Source: an uncultured Clostridia bacterium (GTDB taxonomy: Bacteria > Bacillota > Clostridia > Oscillospirales > Acutalibacteraceae). From it: a stretch of 7,498 nt of DNA. The position numbers were made by a program, and so were the translations under genes. The notes beneath the pieces were generated by a model, which saw only the letters and a program-made list of their open reading frames with translations, had not been told where the DNA came from and made no database searches. Shown here piece by piece: positions 1-6,096 of this stretch (positions are counted from its first letter, which is position 1; each line of letters starts with the position of its first letter). The stretch is taken from positions 1 through 7,498 of the forward strand of contig CALWKP010000130.1 in assembly GCA_944381295.1 (NCBI GenBank), read 5' to 3'.

Positions 1-30
1 GTATTTCGTGACAAAGTGAGGGCCGTTTGA
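1..30 (+). CDS. 3' end of an upstream gene (partial, unidentified)
   Basis: Frame 1 is open from the window edge and reads VFRDKVRAV before a TGA at 28-30. That stop shares its A with the ATG of the next gene (TGATG), the typical arrangement of translationally coupled genes in an operon. Nine residues are too few to identify the product. By context it should be another sugar-pathway gene, such as a kinase, a decarboxylase or a transporter component, but that is inference. The main reason to believe it is the overlap geometry and the lack of any promoter-sized gap before the epimerase gene. Confidence 0.45.
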   Translation, partial: VFRDKVRAV

Positions 31-881
31 TGAAAAGTTATCAGCTTGGCATCTATGAAAAGGCGATGCCTAACAGCCTGACTATTGAAGAAAAGCTCCG
101 GTGCGCGAAAAGCTACGGCTATGATTACATGGAGCTGAGCGTGGACGAGACGGACCAGAAATTGGCCCGCCTCGACATGAGCGCCGAGGAACGCGCGGAG
201 ATTGTTGCCGCTATGTTCCGGGTGGGTCTGCCGATCCGCTCGATGTGCCTGAGCGGCCACCGCAAATATCCGCTTGGCAGCGCTGACGAGGCCACCCGCT
301 CTCGCGGTATGGAGATCATGGAAAAGGCGATCATTCTCGCCTGCGACCTCGGCATCCGCATGATCCAAATTGCCGGCTACGACGTTTATTACGAGGAATC
401 CACGCAGCAGACCCGGGCATGGTTCCTCGAGAATTTGAAAAAATCTGTGGAAATCGCCGCAAAATACGGCGTCATCCTGGCGTTTGAGACCATGGAAACG
501 CCGTTCCTGAATAACTGCAAGAAGGCCATGCGCTACATCTCGGAGATCAATTCGCCGTACCTCAAGGTTTACCCGGATATCGGCAACTGCACGAACGCCG
601 CGTTGGAATACCACGAAGACGTGATCGAAGATTTCCTGTGCGCGCGCGGTCAGGTATCCGCGATGCACCTCAAGGAAACGGTACCCGGCAAATACCGCGA
701 AATCGAGTTCGGTACCGGCCACGTCGATTTTGAACGCGCCGTCCGCACCGCGCTGGACAACGGTGTGCGGATGTTCGTGACGGAATTCTGGGATGTTCCG
801 GATCACGAATATCATGAACATATCCGCTATTCGAAAGAGTTCATCGACAAAGTTTTTGAAAAGGTTTTGGAGAAATCCTGA
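30..881 (+). CDS. ulaE: UlaE-type L-xylulose/L-ribulose 5-phosphate 3-epimerase
   Basis: Predicted cytoplasmic sugar-phosphate 3-epimerase of the xylose-isomerase-like TIM-barrel family. UlaE/SgbU enzymes interconvert L-xylulose 5-phosphate and L-ribulose 5-phosphate in L-ascorbate/L-gulonate catabolism. The 283-residue protein has the family's usual length and recognisable signatures: LGIYEKAMP at the N-terminus, ELSVDETD, RSMCLSGHRKYPLGS, IQIAGYDVYY and YPDIGN. The expected metal ligands are E153 (in AFETME), D183 (YPDIGN), H213 (MHLKE) and E252 (VTEFW), each at the spacing known for E. coli UlaE. ATG at 30 is preferred over TTG at 27, because the ATG overlaps the upstream stop and GTGAGG at 15-20 sits about 9 nt before it. 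It lies 21 nt upstream of the GH3 gene and is probably co-transcribed with it. Family membership is near certain. The physiological substrate is less so, since the partner ula genes are not visible here. Confidence 0.9.
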   Translation: MKSYQLGIYEKAMPNSLTIEEKLRCAKSYGYDYMELSVDETDQKLARLDMSAEERAEIVAAMFRVGLPIRSMCLSGHRKYPLGSADEATRSRGMEIMEKAIILACDLGIRMIQIAGYDVYYEESTQQTRAWFLENLKKSVEIAAKYGVILAFETMETPFLNNCKKAMRYISEINSPYLKVYPDIGNCTNAALEYHEDVIEDFLCARGQVSAMHLKETVPGKYREIEFGTGHVDFERAVRTALDNGVRMFVTEFWDVPDHEYHEHIRYSKEFIDKVFEKVLEKS

Positions 882-902
882 TTTGGGGAAAGGAATTGTG
901 AC

Positions 903-2621
903 ATGGAGTATAAAAATCAGTACATTAAACGCTTGATCTCCCGCATGACGCTGGATCAGAAAGTCGGCCAGATGATGACGCTTGGATTTGCAGGCGTTAT
1001 CGCAAAATCCAATATTTACGACTACATTACGAAATACAACTGCGGCGGCCTGCGGCTTTCCCCGGAAGTTCGCACCTTCGGCGCTTACGTCAACCCGCTC
1101 ACCGGAAAACAGATTATGGATTTCGGCAATACTTCCGGCGTGAAGTACGGCAAGCAGGCGCCTGTCTGCGCGATGTCCGATTACAAGGCGGTCCTGGATG
1201 ACCTTCAGAAGACTGCTCGTAACCGTCCGTTAGGGATTCCGCTGCATCTGACCACCGACATGGAAGGCGGCACCAGCACCGACCCGTACTGGGATGAGCT
1301 GAGCAAATTCCCCCGTCCGATGGGTCTGCGCGCCACCGACGACAGCACCCTTGCCTATGAAGCCGCAAAAGCATCTGCACGTCAGCTGTCGTCCCTGGGC
1401 ATCAACTGGATCCATTCACCGGTCCTGGACGTCAACAGCGATACCCGCAATCCTGAGATTTATATCCGTTCCTATTCCGAAAAAGCCGAAGAGGTTGTGG
1501 AATATTCCGAACAGACCTGCCGCGGCTTCAAAGAAGGCGGCATCGTGGCAACCGGCAAGCATTTCCCGGGCCGCGGACACTCCTCCATTGACGCACATTT
1601 CCAGGTACCGACCATCGAGGTCGATGCGGAAACCATGCGTTCCCGCGAGCTGTTACCTTACAAGAACCTCATCAAGAAGGGGCTCCTCCCCTGCATCATG
1701 ATCGCACACAGCATTTTCCCGGCGTTCGACCCGGACAACATCGCTACGGTATCCCGCAAAGTGATCACCGGGCTGCTCCGTGAAGAACTGGGCTACGAAG
1801 GCGTCATCACCACCGACAGCATGACGATGGGCGGTATCGTCAGCAAATACGGCGTTGCCAATGCCTGCGCACTCGCACTGGAAGCCGGTGCTGACCTGGT
1901 GCTGATGAAGGCAGAAAACAACCTGGTCGAAGAAACCTTCAACAAGATCAAGGAATTCGTGGTATCCGGCCGCATTTCCGAACAGGAACTCAACGACAAG
2001 ATGTACCGCATCCTGAGCACCAAATACGAATATGGCCTGTTCCATGAGAGCAAGAACAACGGGGAATCCCCGGAAGAAGTTGCGGCAAGCCGCGAGATCA
2101 TCGACCTGTCGAAGCAGATCGCACGGCGGTCCGTCGTGATTGCGCGCGACAAGGCAGGACTTTTGCCGATTGCATGCGGCGGCAAGACTCTCATTGTTGA
2201 GCAGAAGGTCAAAGAATACAACGGCCTGCGCTGGCATTCGGGCATCCTGCATGAAGATTGCCTGAAATACGACCCGACAGCAGCATACCTCGAGACAGAC
2301 TACACCTTTGATGCGGCGGATAAAGCGTCGATCGAAGCGCGTCTGGACCAGTATGACACCATTGTCATCACCAACTATTATCTGCGCGGCAATCTGAACA
2401 ACCGCGATTACATTGATGACCTGTGCAAGAACCACCCGGAGAAAAAGATCATCGTCATCACGAACACCCCGTATGAAGAGCTGTCGATTCCGGAACACGC
2501 CAAGACAGTCATTGTATCGTTCACCTGCGCACCGAACAATGTGGAAGTAGTGGCAGGCGTCCTGTACGGTAAGATGACAGCGGAAGGCGTATGGCCGGTA
2601 GCGAAGCGTCTGGACGTGTAA
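903..2621 (+). CDS. Glycoside hydrolase family 3, NagZ-like, cytoplasmic
   Basis: A 572-residue GH3 enzyme, probably releasing a sugar from the non-reducing end of an imported glycoside. The N-terminal two-thirds (about 5-380) is the GH3 TIM barrel, starting with the usual LDQKVGQM. The predicted nucleophile is D305 in VITTDSMTMGG. D230 and H232 in SSIDAHF match the Asp-His acid/base dyad of NagZ-type beta-N-acetylglucosaminidases, and K219-H220 begin the KHFPG motif. Residues about 395-572 form a shorter GH3 C-terminal-type domain. There is no signal peptide or transmembrane segment, so it should be cytosolic. Two loops deviate: DMEGGTSTDP replaces the usual D-x-E-G-G-R-V, and KHFPGRG replaces KHFPGHG, so substrate specificity should not be copied from NagZ. 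The start ATG is supported by AAAGGA at 889-894, 8 nt upstream. The gene sits between a sugar-phosphate epimerase and a HAD hydrolase, suggesting dedicated glycoside catabolism rather than cell-wall recycling (inference). Confidence 0.88.
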   Translation: MEYKNQYIKRLISRMTLDQKVGQMMTLGFAGVIAKSNIYDYITKYNCGGLRLSPEVRTFGAYVNPLTGKQIMDFGNTSGVKYGKQAPVCAMSDYKAVLDDLQKTARNRPLGIPLHLTTDMEGGTSTDPYWDELSKFPRPMGLRATDDSTLAYEAAKASARQLSSLGINWIHSPVLDVNSDTRNPEIYIRSYSEKAEEVVEYSEQTCRGFKEGGIVATGKHFPGRGHSSIDAHFQVPTIEVDAETMRSRELLPYKNLIKKGLLPCIMIAHSIFPAFDPDNIATVSRKVITGLLREELGYEGVITTDSMTMGGIVSKYGVANACALALEAGADLVLMKAENNLVEETFNKIKEFVVSGRISEQELNDKMYRILSTKYEYGLFHESKNNGESPEEVAASREIIDLSKQIARRSVVIARDKAGLLPIACGGKTLIVEQKVKEYNGLRWHSGILHEDCLKYDPTAAYLETDYTFDAADKASIEARLDQYDTIVITNYYLRGNLNNRDYIDDLCKNHPEKKIIVITNTPYEELSIPEHAKTVIVSFTCAPNNVEVVAGVLYGKMTAEGVWPVAKRLDV

Positions 2622-2627
2622 GCGCAC

Positions 2628-2635
2628 AAGGAGGT
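2628..2635 (+). promoter_or_regulatory. Strong RBS deciding the HAD gene start
   Basis: AAGGAGGT lies 6 nt before the ATG at 2642, just after the GH3 stop at 2619-2621. It rules out the longer in-frame start at 2591, which lies inside the GH3 coding sequence and has no such site. Confidence 0.8.
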
Positions 2636-2641
2636 AAGCGG

Positions 2642-3496
2642 ATGGATAAGACAAAGATTGAGAATTTCCAGCGGACAAAAGATTTCCTGTTGTGCGTGGA
2701 TTCCGACGGATGTGCGATGAACACCATGGAGATCAAGCATCGCCGGAGCTTTGGCCCAAAGATCATTGAAGTATGGGGTCTGGAAGCCGACCAGGAAAGA
2801 ATCCTGGACATGTGGAACCACCTGAACCTGTATGCAAGTACGCGCGGCATTAACCGGTTCAAGGGTCTGGCGGCGTTGTTTGAGAAGCTGGATGCAGAAG
2901 GCATTGCACAAATCCCAGGCTGGCGCGAGCTGAAGGAATGGGCAGACACAACGCCGGCGCTGTCGAACGCAGCGCTGAAAGCTGAAATCGAAAAGACCGG
3001 AAAAGAAATCCTGAAACAGGCATATGACTGGTCGCTGCGCGTAAACGAAAGCATTGCGCAGATCCCGATGGAGGACGGCGGACCGTTTGAGAACGTCAAG
3101 GAAACCCTGGCGATGGCTGGAGAAAAAGCAAACATCTCGATCGTATCGTCGGCGAACGGCCAGGCAATCCAGGATGAATGGGGACATTTCGGCCTTGCTG
3201 AATACACAGATGCCATGCTCGGCCAGGAAGCCGGGACAAAATCGATCTGCATTGAGGGCCTGAAAGCAAAGGGCGGCTATGCAGACGATCACATCCTGAT
3301 GACCGGGGACGCATTAGGCGACCTGAAAGCGGCAGAGGATAACGGCGTACTGTTCTATCCGATCATTGCCGGACAGGAAGGAAAATCGTGGAAACGCCTG
3401 CATGACGAAGCATTCCCGAGATTTCTCGCCGGAACCTATGCGGGAGAGTATCAGAAATCCCTGCTGGACGAATTCAAAGCGCTCCTTTCCGATTGA
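2642..3496 (+). CDS. HAD-superfamily hydrolase, probable phosphatase
   Basis: A 284-residue haloacid-dehalogenase-fold hydrolase, likely a phosphatase on a small phosphorylated metabolite. Motif I is D20-S-D22-G-C, where D20 would be the nucleophile and D22 the general acid/base. Motif II is the serine in ISIVSSANG (S169 or S170). K200 is a candidate motif III lysine. Motif IV is GDALGD (D223, D227), the Mg2+-binding acidic pair, followed by the typical LKAAEDNGVLFYPI. The long segment between motifs I and II (about 30-150) is helical in character and would be an inserted cap domain, which sets specificity in this superfamily. No signal peptide is present. It is the last gene of the operon, 20 nt after the GH3 stop, with a terminator about 80 nt downstream. 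Coupling to the epimerase and GH3 suggests a sugar phosphate as substrate, but the sequence does not identify it. A phosphonatase or phosphomutase activity cannot be excluded. Confidence 0.82.
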   Translation: MDKTKIENFQRTKDFLLCVDSDGCAMNTMEIKHRRSFGPKIIEVWGLEADQERILDMWNHLNLYASTRGINRFKGLAALFEKLDAEGIAQIPGWRELKEWADTTPALSNAALKAEIEKTGKEILKQAYDWSLRVNESIAQIPMEDGGPFENVKETLAMAGEKANISIVSSANGQAIQDEWGHFGLAEYTDAMLGQEAGTKSICIEGLKAKGGYADDHILMTGDALGDLKAAEDNGVLFYPIIAGQEGKSWKRLHDEAFPRFLAGTYAGEYQKSLLDEFKALLSD

Positions 3497-3504
3497 CGGT
3501 ACAG

Positions 3505-3543
3505 CAGCGGCGCACGGCCCGCAGCGCGGTCTGGAAGCCGCTG
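3505..3543 (+). other. GC-rich hairpin in the 3' UTR of the sugar operon
   Basis: CAGCGGC at 3505-3511 pairs perfectly with GCCGCTG at 3537-3543, with a smaller CCGC-AGC-GCGG hairpin nested inside (3519-3529). No T-run follows directly, so it is not a terminator by itself. It lies between the HAD stop codon and the main terminator and could protect the mRNA 3' end, which is inference. Confidence 0.4.
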
Positions 3544-3578
3544 TGAAAATACCATTTGTATAATCTTCTTATTTTATT

Positions 3579-3622
3579 GCAAAAACCACCTGGTTTTCCT
3601 CGGGAAACCGGGTGGTTTTTGC
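3579..3622. terminator. Rho-independent terminator, possibly bidirectional
   Basis: The arm from 3579 (GCAAAAACCACC then TGGTTTT) pairs with the arm ending at 3622 (GGTGGTTTTTGC), giving a stem of about 18-20 bp with only G-T wobbles and a tiny loop near 3599-3602. The outer part is A-rich on the left and T-rich on the right, so it could work on either strand. It ends the epimerase-GH3-HAD transcript and insulates hflKC from it. Confidence 0.85.
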
Positions 3623-3720
3623 GTTGCTCCCGCCTATTTTTTTCTCCCGGCCGCACCAAACGGATTCCGGGGCCGCCCCCGCTTCCTGTAACGGGATTGC
3701 GTTCCCCTTGTCTGAGCTGA
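3623..3720. other. Intergenic spacer without recognised content
   Basis: This lies between the terminator and the A-tract ladder upstream of hflK. There is a T7 run around 3638 and two copies of GGCCGC, but no gene, convincing promoter or stable hairpin was recognised. Confidence 0.5.
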
Positions 3721-3725
3721 TTCGC

Positions 3726-3769
3726 AAAATCATCCAAAACGGGCGAAAACGTCCGAAAACCGCTGTTTT
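3726..3769. promoter_or_regulatory. Phased A-tracts (predicted curved DNA/UP-like) upstream of the hflK promoter
   Basis: AAAA occurs at 3726-3729, 3736-3739, 3746-3749 and 3756-3759, exactly every 10 bp, and a TTTT keeps the same phase at 3766-3769. A-tracts repeated at the helical period bend DNA. The last ones lie just upstream of the -35 box at 3776, where the RNA polymerase alpha subunit can contact an UP element. The phasing is seen directly; the promoter-enhancing role is inferred. Confidence 0.55.
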
Positions 3770-3775
3770 CCGGCA

Positions 3776-3804
3776 TTGCAAATTTTCCTGAAAATCCGTA
3801 TGAT
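3776..3804 (+). promoter_or_regulatory. SigA-type promoter of hflKC
   Basis: TTGCAA at 3776-3781 and TATGAT at 3799-3804 are separated by 17 bp, close to the housekeeping consensus. Transcription would start near 3811, leaving a leader of about 65 nt before the hflK ATG. It is the only convincing promoter between the terminator and hflK. Confidence 0.65.
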
Positions 3805-3810
3805 TATAGC

Positions 3811-3838
3811 AACGGTTTACCGTTTACTCAAACGTTTG
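3811..3838. promoter_or_regulatory. Two adjacent palindromes at the hflK transcription start (possible operators)
   Basis: AACGGT-TT-ACCGTT (3811-3824) is a perfect inverted repeat lying on the predicted start site. CAAACGTTTG (3829-3838) is a perfect 10-bp palindrome 4 bp further on. Both positions suit a repressor operator. The second has the central CG found in LacI-family operators but lacks the outer bases of a cre site. No binding protein can be named. Confidence 0.4.
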
Positions 3839-3861
3839 CGTGATTCCCCAGAAATTTGTGT

Positions 3862-3868
3862 GAGGAGG
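3862..3868 (+). promoter_or_regulatory. RBS of hflK
   Basis: GAGGAGG sits 7 nt before the ATG at 3876 and fixes the hflK start. Confidence 0.75.
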
Positions 3869-3875
3869 ATTTTTC

Positions 3876-4895
3876 ATGTCTTTTCCATTTGACCAGAACC
3901 CCCCGGAATCTCAGGAACCACGGGAAGCTCCCCAAAATTCCGGAAAGGTTTACACCGTCCCGAAAGTGCCGTCCAAGAAAATCAAAAACATCGTCATCAC
4001 CGCAGTCGTGGCGGCCGCCGTATTGATTTTAGGATTCCAGTCCTTTTACATCATCAACGAACAGGAAAACGCTGTTGTTGTCACATTGGGCACGCCGTCC
4101 GCGGTAACAACTCCGGGCCTTCATCTCAAGGTGCCGCTGCTTCAGCAGGTACGCAAAGTCGATATGACGATCAAAAGTTTTCCGATTGGCTATGATATGC
4201 AGACTTCGGAATCCATTCTGGATGAATCCTTGATGATTACTTCGGATTATAATTTTGTCAATGTCGATTTCTTTGTGGAATATCGTGTCACCGACCCAAT
4301 CAAGGCTTTGTATGCCAGCCGTGACCCGGTAGGAATTTTAAAATCAGTAAGCCAAAGCTATATCCGCGATACGATCGGGATGTATCCGGTAGACGATGTC
4401 ATTACCACAGGGAAAAGCCAGATTCAAAGCGAGATCAAGGAAAAAATCATTGCCCGCATGGAGGAAGAAGATTTAGGAATCCAGCTGGTAAACATCACAA
4501 TTCAGGATGCTGAGCCGCCGACAACGGAAGTACTGGACGCCTTTAAAGCGGTAGAGACAGCAAAACAAGGAAAGGAAACCGCAGTAAACAACGCGAATAA
4601 ATACCGTTCTGAACAGATGCCGGCAGCGGAAGCCCAGGCAGACCAGATCATCCAGCAGGCGGAAGGTGAAAAAGCGTCGCGCATCAACGAGGCAACCGGC
4701 CAGGCCGAACGGTTTAATGCAATGTACGAAGAATATGTCCAGTATCCGCTGATTACCAAACAACGCATGTTCTACGAAGCGATGGAAGAGATCCTGCCGG
4801 ATATGAAAGTCATCATCCAGGATGAATCCGGCAATACGCTGAATCTTCTGCCGTTAGACCAGATACCGTCAGAGGAAAAGGAGGAAACGCCATGA
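3876..4895 (+). CDS. hflK: HflK-like SPFH/band 7 membrane protein
   Basis: A 339-residue SPFH-domain protein that, with HflC, is expected to form a large membrane-anchored cage. In E. coli HflKC encloses and modulates the FtsH protease. The N-terminus (1-35) is short, Pro/Glu-rich and hydrophilic. One transmembrane helix follows (about 37-60, with positive residues KKIK before it), so most of the protein should be extracytoplasmic, as in known HflK. The band 7 domain spans about 60-225, with NEQENAVVVTLG and TPGLHLKVPL at its start. Residues about 225-290 are Ala/Glu/Gln-rich coiled coil (AEAQADQIIQQAEGEKASR), and the tail VIIQDESGNTLNLLPLDQ matches the HflK-type ending. It is shorter than E. 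coli HflK (about 419), mainly from lacking the Gly-rich N-terminal region. Its stop overlaps the hflC start by 4 bp (ATGA). FtsH is not in the window, so partnership with it is inferred from the family. Confidence 0.9.
   Translation: MSFPFDQNPPESQEPREAPQNSGKVYTVPKVPSKKIKNIVITAVVAAAVLILGFQSFYIINEQENAVVVTLGTPSAVTTPGLHLKVPLLQQVRKVDMTIKSFPIGYDMQTSESILDESLMITSDYNFVNVDFFVEYRVTDPIKALYASRDPVGILKSVSQSYIRDTIGMYPVDDVITTGKSQIQSEIKEKIIARMEEEDLGIQLVNITIQDAEPPTTEVLDAFKAVETAKQGKETAVNNANKYRSEQMPAAEAQADQIIQQAEGEKASRINEATGQAERFNAMYEEYVQYPLITKQRMFYEAMEEILPDMKVIIQDESGNTLNLLPLDQIPSEEKEETP
4878..4884 (+). promoter_or_regulatory. RBS of hflC inside hflK
   Basis: AAGGAGG lies 7 nt before the hflC ATG at 4892, within the last codons of hflK. 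It allows independent initiation as well as coupling through the ATGA overlap. Confidence 0.7.
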
Positions 4896-5764
4896 AACTG
4901 AAAAAAGCAATCGTGATTGCGGCAGTTGCCGTCATCGGGATTATCGGGATTTCGGGCAGCGTTGTCGTGACGCAGCAAAACGAATATAATGTCATCCGCC
5001 AATTTGGCCGGGTTATGGATATCCGGACAGAACCGGGGGTCAGTTTCAAAATCCCCTTTATCCAGACATCCGATACCTTCCCGAACACGTTATTGTTATA
5101 TGATCTGCCGATATCCGATGTCATCACCCAGGACAAAAAGACCATGGTAACCGACAGCTTTGCGTTATGGCGGATCAGTGACCCGCAAAAGTTCATCCAA
5201 TCGCTGAACGGCCAGATGTCGGTAGCAGAGAACCGGATTTCCAGCAACGTCTACCAGGCAGTGAAGAACGTCATCAGCTCCAAAACACAGACAGAAGTAA
5301 TCAGTGGGCGCGACGGTGAACTTGCGGCAGCGATCAAGGAAAACGTTGGGGATACGATGGAGCAATACGGGATTGAACTGGTAGCCGTAGAAACCAAACA
5401 TTTGGATTTGCCGAGCGACAACAAAGAAGCCGTGTACCAGCGGATGATTTCCGAACGCAACAATATTGCGGCAAGTTACACAGCGGAAGGGGAATCCGAG
5501 GCGACCAAAATCCGGAGCGAGACGGATAAGGAAGTCGAGATCATGTTAAGCGAAGCGAAAGCGAAAGCGGAAATCCTGCGGGCAGAAGGCGAAGCGGAAT
5601 ACATGAAAATCCTCTCGGCAGCATACTCTGATGAAAGCCGTGCAGATTTTTACAGTTTCGTACGGGCATTGGATGCAGCGGAAGCAAGCCTTTCGAGCGG
5701 AGACAAGACCCTGTTCTTATCAAAAGATTCCCCATTAGTGGAGATTTTCTACAATGTCGAATAA
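4892..5764 (+). CDS. hflC: HflC-like SPFH/band 7 membrane protein
   Basis: A 290-residue partner of HflK in the predicted SPFH complex. An N-terminal transmembrane anchor (about 5-27, after the positive MKLKK) is followed by a band 7 domain (about 27-190). That domain includes TQQNEYNVIRQFGRV, the EPGVSFKIPF turn typical of HflC, and RISDPQKFIQSL. Residues about 185-245 form an Ala/Glu/Lys-rich coiled coil (SERNNIAASYTAEGESEATKIR, then EAKAKAEILRAEGEAE). The C-terminal part has the HflC signature DFYSFVRALDAAEASL followed by LFLSKDSPLVEIF, which parallels the E. coli DFYAFIRSL region closely. Length is normal for the family. In E. coli the complex restrains FtsH; in Clostridia the role is little studied, and membrane-domain organisation is an alternative. 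It is the last gene of the operon, ending about 54 nt before a strong terminator. Confidence 0.92.
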   Translation: MKLKKAIVIAAVAVIGIIGISGSVVVTQQNEYNVIRQFGRVMDIRTEPGVSFKIPFIQTSDTFPNTLLLYDLPISDVITQDKKTMVTDSFALWRISDPQKFIQSLNGQMSVAENRISSNVYQAVKNVISSKTQTEVISGRDGELAAAIKENVGDTMEQYGIELVAVETKHLDLPSDNKEAVYQRMISERNNIAASYTAEGESEATKIRSETDKEVEIMLSEAKAKAEILRAEGEAEYMKILSAAYSDESRADFYSFVRALDAAEASLSSGDKTLFLSKDSPLVEIFYNVE

Positions 5765-5817
5765 AAAAATCATTGGGGATGACAGGAACCGGCAGCACGT
5801 CCGTCCCCCATCATATG

Positions 5818-5852
5818 AGGAGGGCAAAAGCATTCTTTGCTTTTGCCCTCCT
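5818..5852 (+). terminator. Rho-independent terminator of hflKC
   Basis: A perfect 15-bp stem (AGGAGGGCAAAAGCA at 5818-5832 with its complement at 5838-5852) closes a TTCTT loop and is followed by the T-rich GTTTGTGT. It is placed about 54 nt after the hflC stop. Confidence 0.88.
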
Positions 5853-5864
5853 GTTTGTGTATTC

Positions 5865-5945
5865 AGCAGAGCCCGACAGTTTTGTCAACGACGGCGAAGC
5901 CGTTCATTTCATCGTTGACAAAGCTTGTCGGGGTCTGCTATTTTT
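5865..5945 (+). repeat. Long imperfect hairpin with T5 tail (second terminator or repeat element)
   Basis: The arms are AGCAGA (5865-5870) with TCTGCT (5934-5939), CCCGACA (5872-5878) with TGTCGGG (5926-5932), and TTTGTCAACGA (5881-5891) with TCGTTGACAAA (5912-5922). One mismatch and a small internal loop separate these blocks. A CGGC-GAA-GCCG hairpin (5892-5902) sits in the apical loop. ATTTTT follows immediately, so on the + strand it could serve as a backup terminator. It is larger and more elaborate than a usual terminator, and a dispersed palindromic repeat is an alternative. Confidence 0.6.
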
Positions 5946-5952
5946 CGCGGTA

Positions 5953-5995
5953 GATGTTAGAAGGAAACCCTCCTGGGCTATTGCCTGATAACATC
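5953..5995. repeat. Inverted repeat (hairpin)
   Basis: GATGTTA at 5953-5959 and TAACATC at 5989-5995 are exact complements 29 nt apart. The interior is only weakly self-complementary. The function is unknown; it is the first of several hairpins in this intergenic stretch. Confidence 0.4.
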
Positions 5996-6012
5996 CATAC
6001 ATTCCCATCAGC

Positions 6013-6043
6013 AAAAAACGCGGGCACGAAAGAGATTTCCCAC
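6013..6043 (-). terminator. Possible ychF terminator within repeat copy A
   Basis: Read on the - strand, GTGGG pairs with CCCGC (one G-T wobble) around an inner AAA-TCTC-TTT, and a run of six T follows (complement of 6013-6018). It lies about 225 nt past the ychF stop, and the stem is short, so it is only a candidate. The equivalent hairpin in copy B (6161-6184) has a better stem but no T-run. Confidence 0.35.
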
Positions 6044-6070
6044 TGATTGCCAGGCGGTGGCCACGACGCG
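6019..6070. repeat. 52-bp direct repeat, copy A
   Basis: This starts CGCGGGCA and ends CCACGACGCG. It matches copy B at 6160-6211 without gaps, with 43 of 52 positions identical by hand count, exactly 141 bp apart. The conserved core is GCCAGGCGG plus CACGACGCG, and both copies can fold the same GGG-AAA-TTT-CCC hairpin on the - strand. Confidence 0.65.
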
Positions 6071-6096
6071 CACCTGCGGTGAGCAGGCCGGGCGCG

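Noticed and set aside
2591..2641. In-frame upstream extension of the HAD gene
   Set aside because: The extra 17 residues overlap the end of GH3. A strong RBS sits correctly before the ATG at 2642, and motif I is already near the N-terminus from that start.
1653..2678. Long open frame on the - strand (341 codons) opposite the GH3 gene
   Set aside because: It lies wholly antisense to a clear GH3 protein, has Cys/His/Arg-rich, non-domain-like composition and no ribosome binding site. It is a GC-driven shadow frame.
2408..3292. Long open frames on the - strand opposite the HAD gene (up to 294 codons)
   Set aside because: Antisense to a HAD protein with intact motifs. Composition is unlike a folded protein and no start signal is seen.
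3559..3564. TATAAT resembling a -10 box
   Set aside because: There is no -35 element at proper spacing (AGCCGC lies there), and it would fire directly into the terminator at 3579-3622.
3829..3838. CcpA cre site in the hflK leader
   Set aside because: Only the AAACGTTT core matches. The outer TG and CA bases of the cre consensus are missing, so it is kept only as a generic palindrome.
5773..5988. 71-codon open frame on the + strand after hflC
   Set aside because: It runs through the terminator and the long hairpin, and its sequence is explained by these palindromes. There is no RBS at its start.
5953..5995. Possible integron attC site
   Set aside because: The ends form a GTTA/TAAC inverted repeat, but they do not fit the GTTRRRY/RYYYAAC core sites, and no cassette or integron integrase is present.
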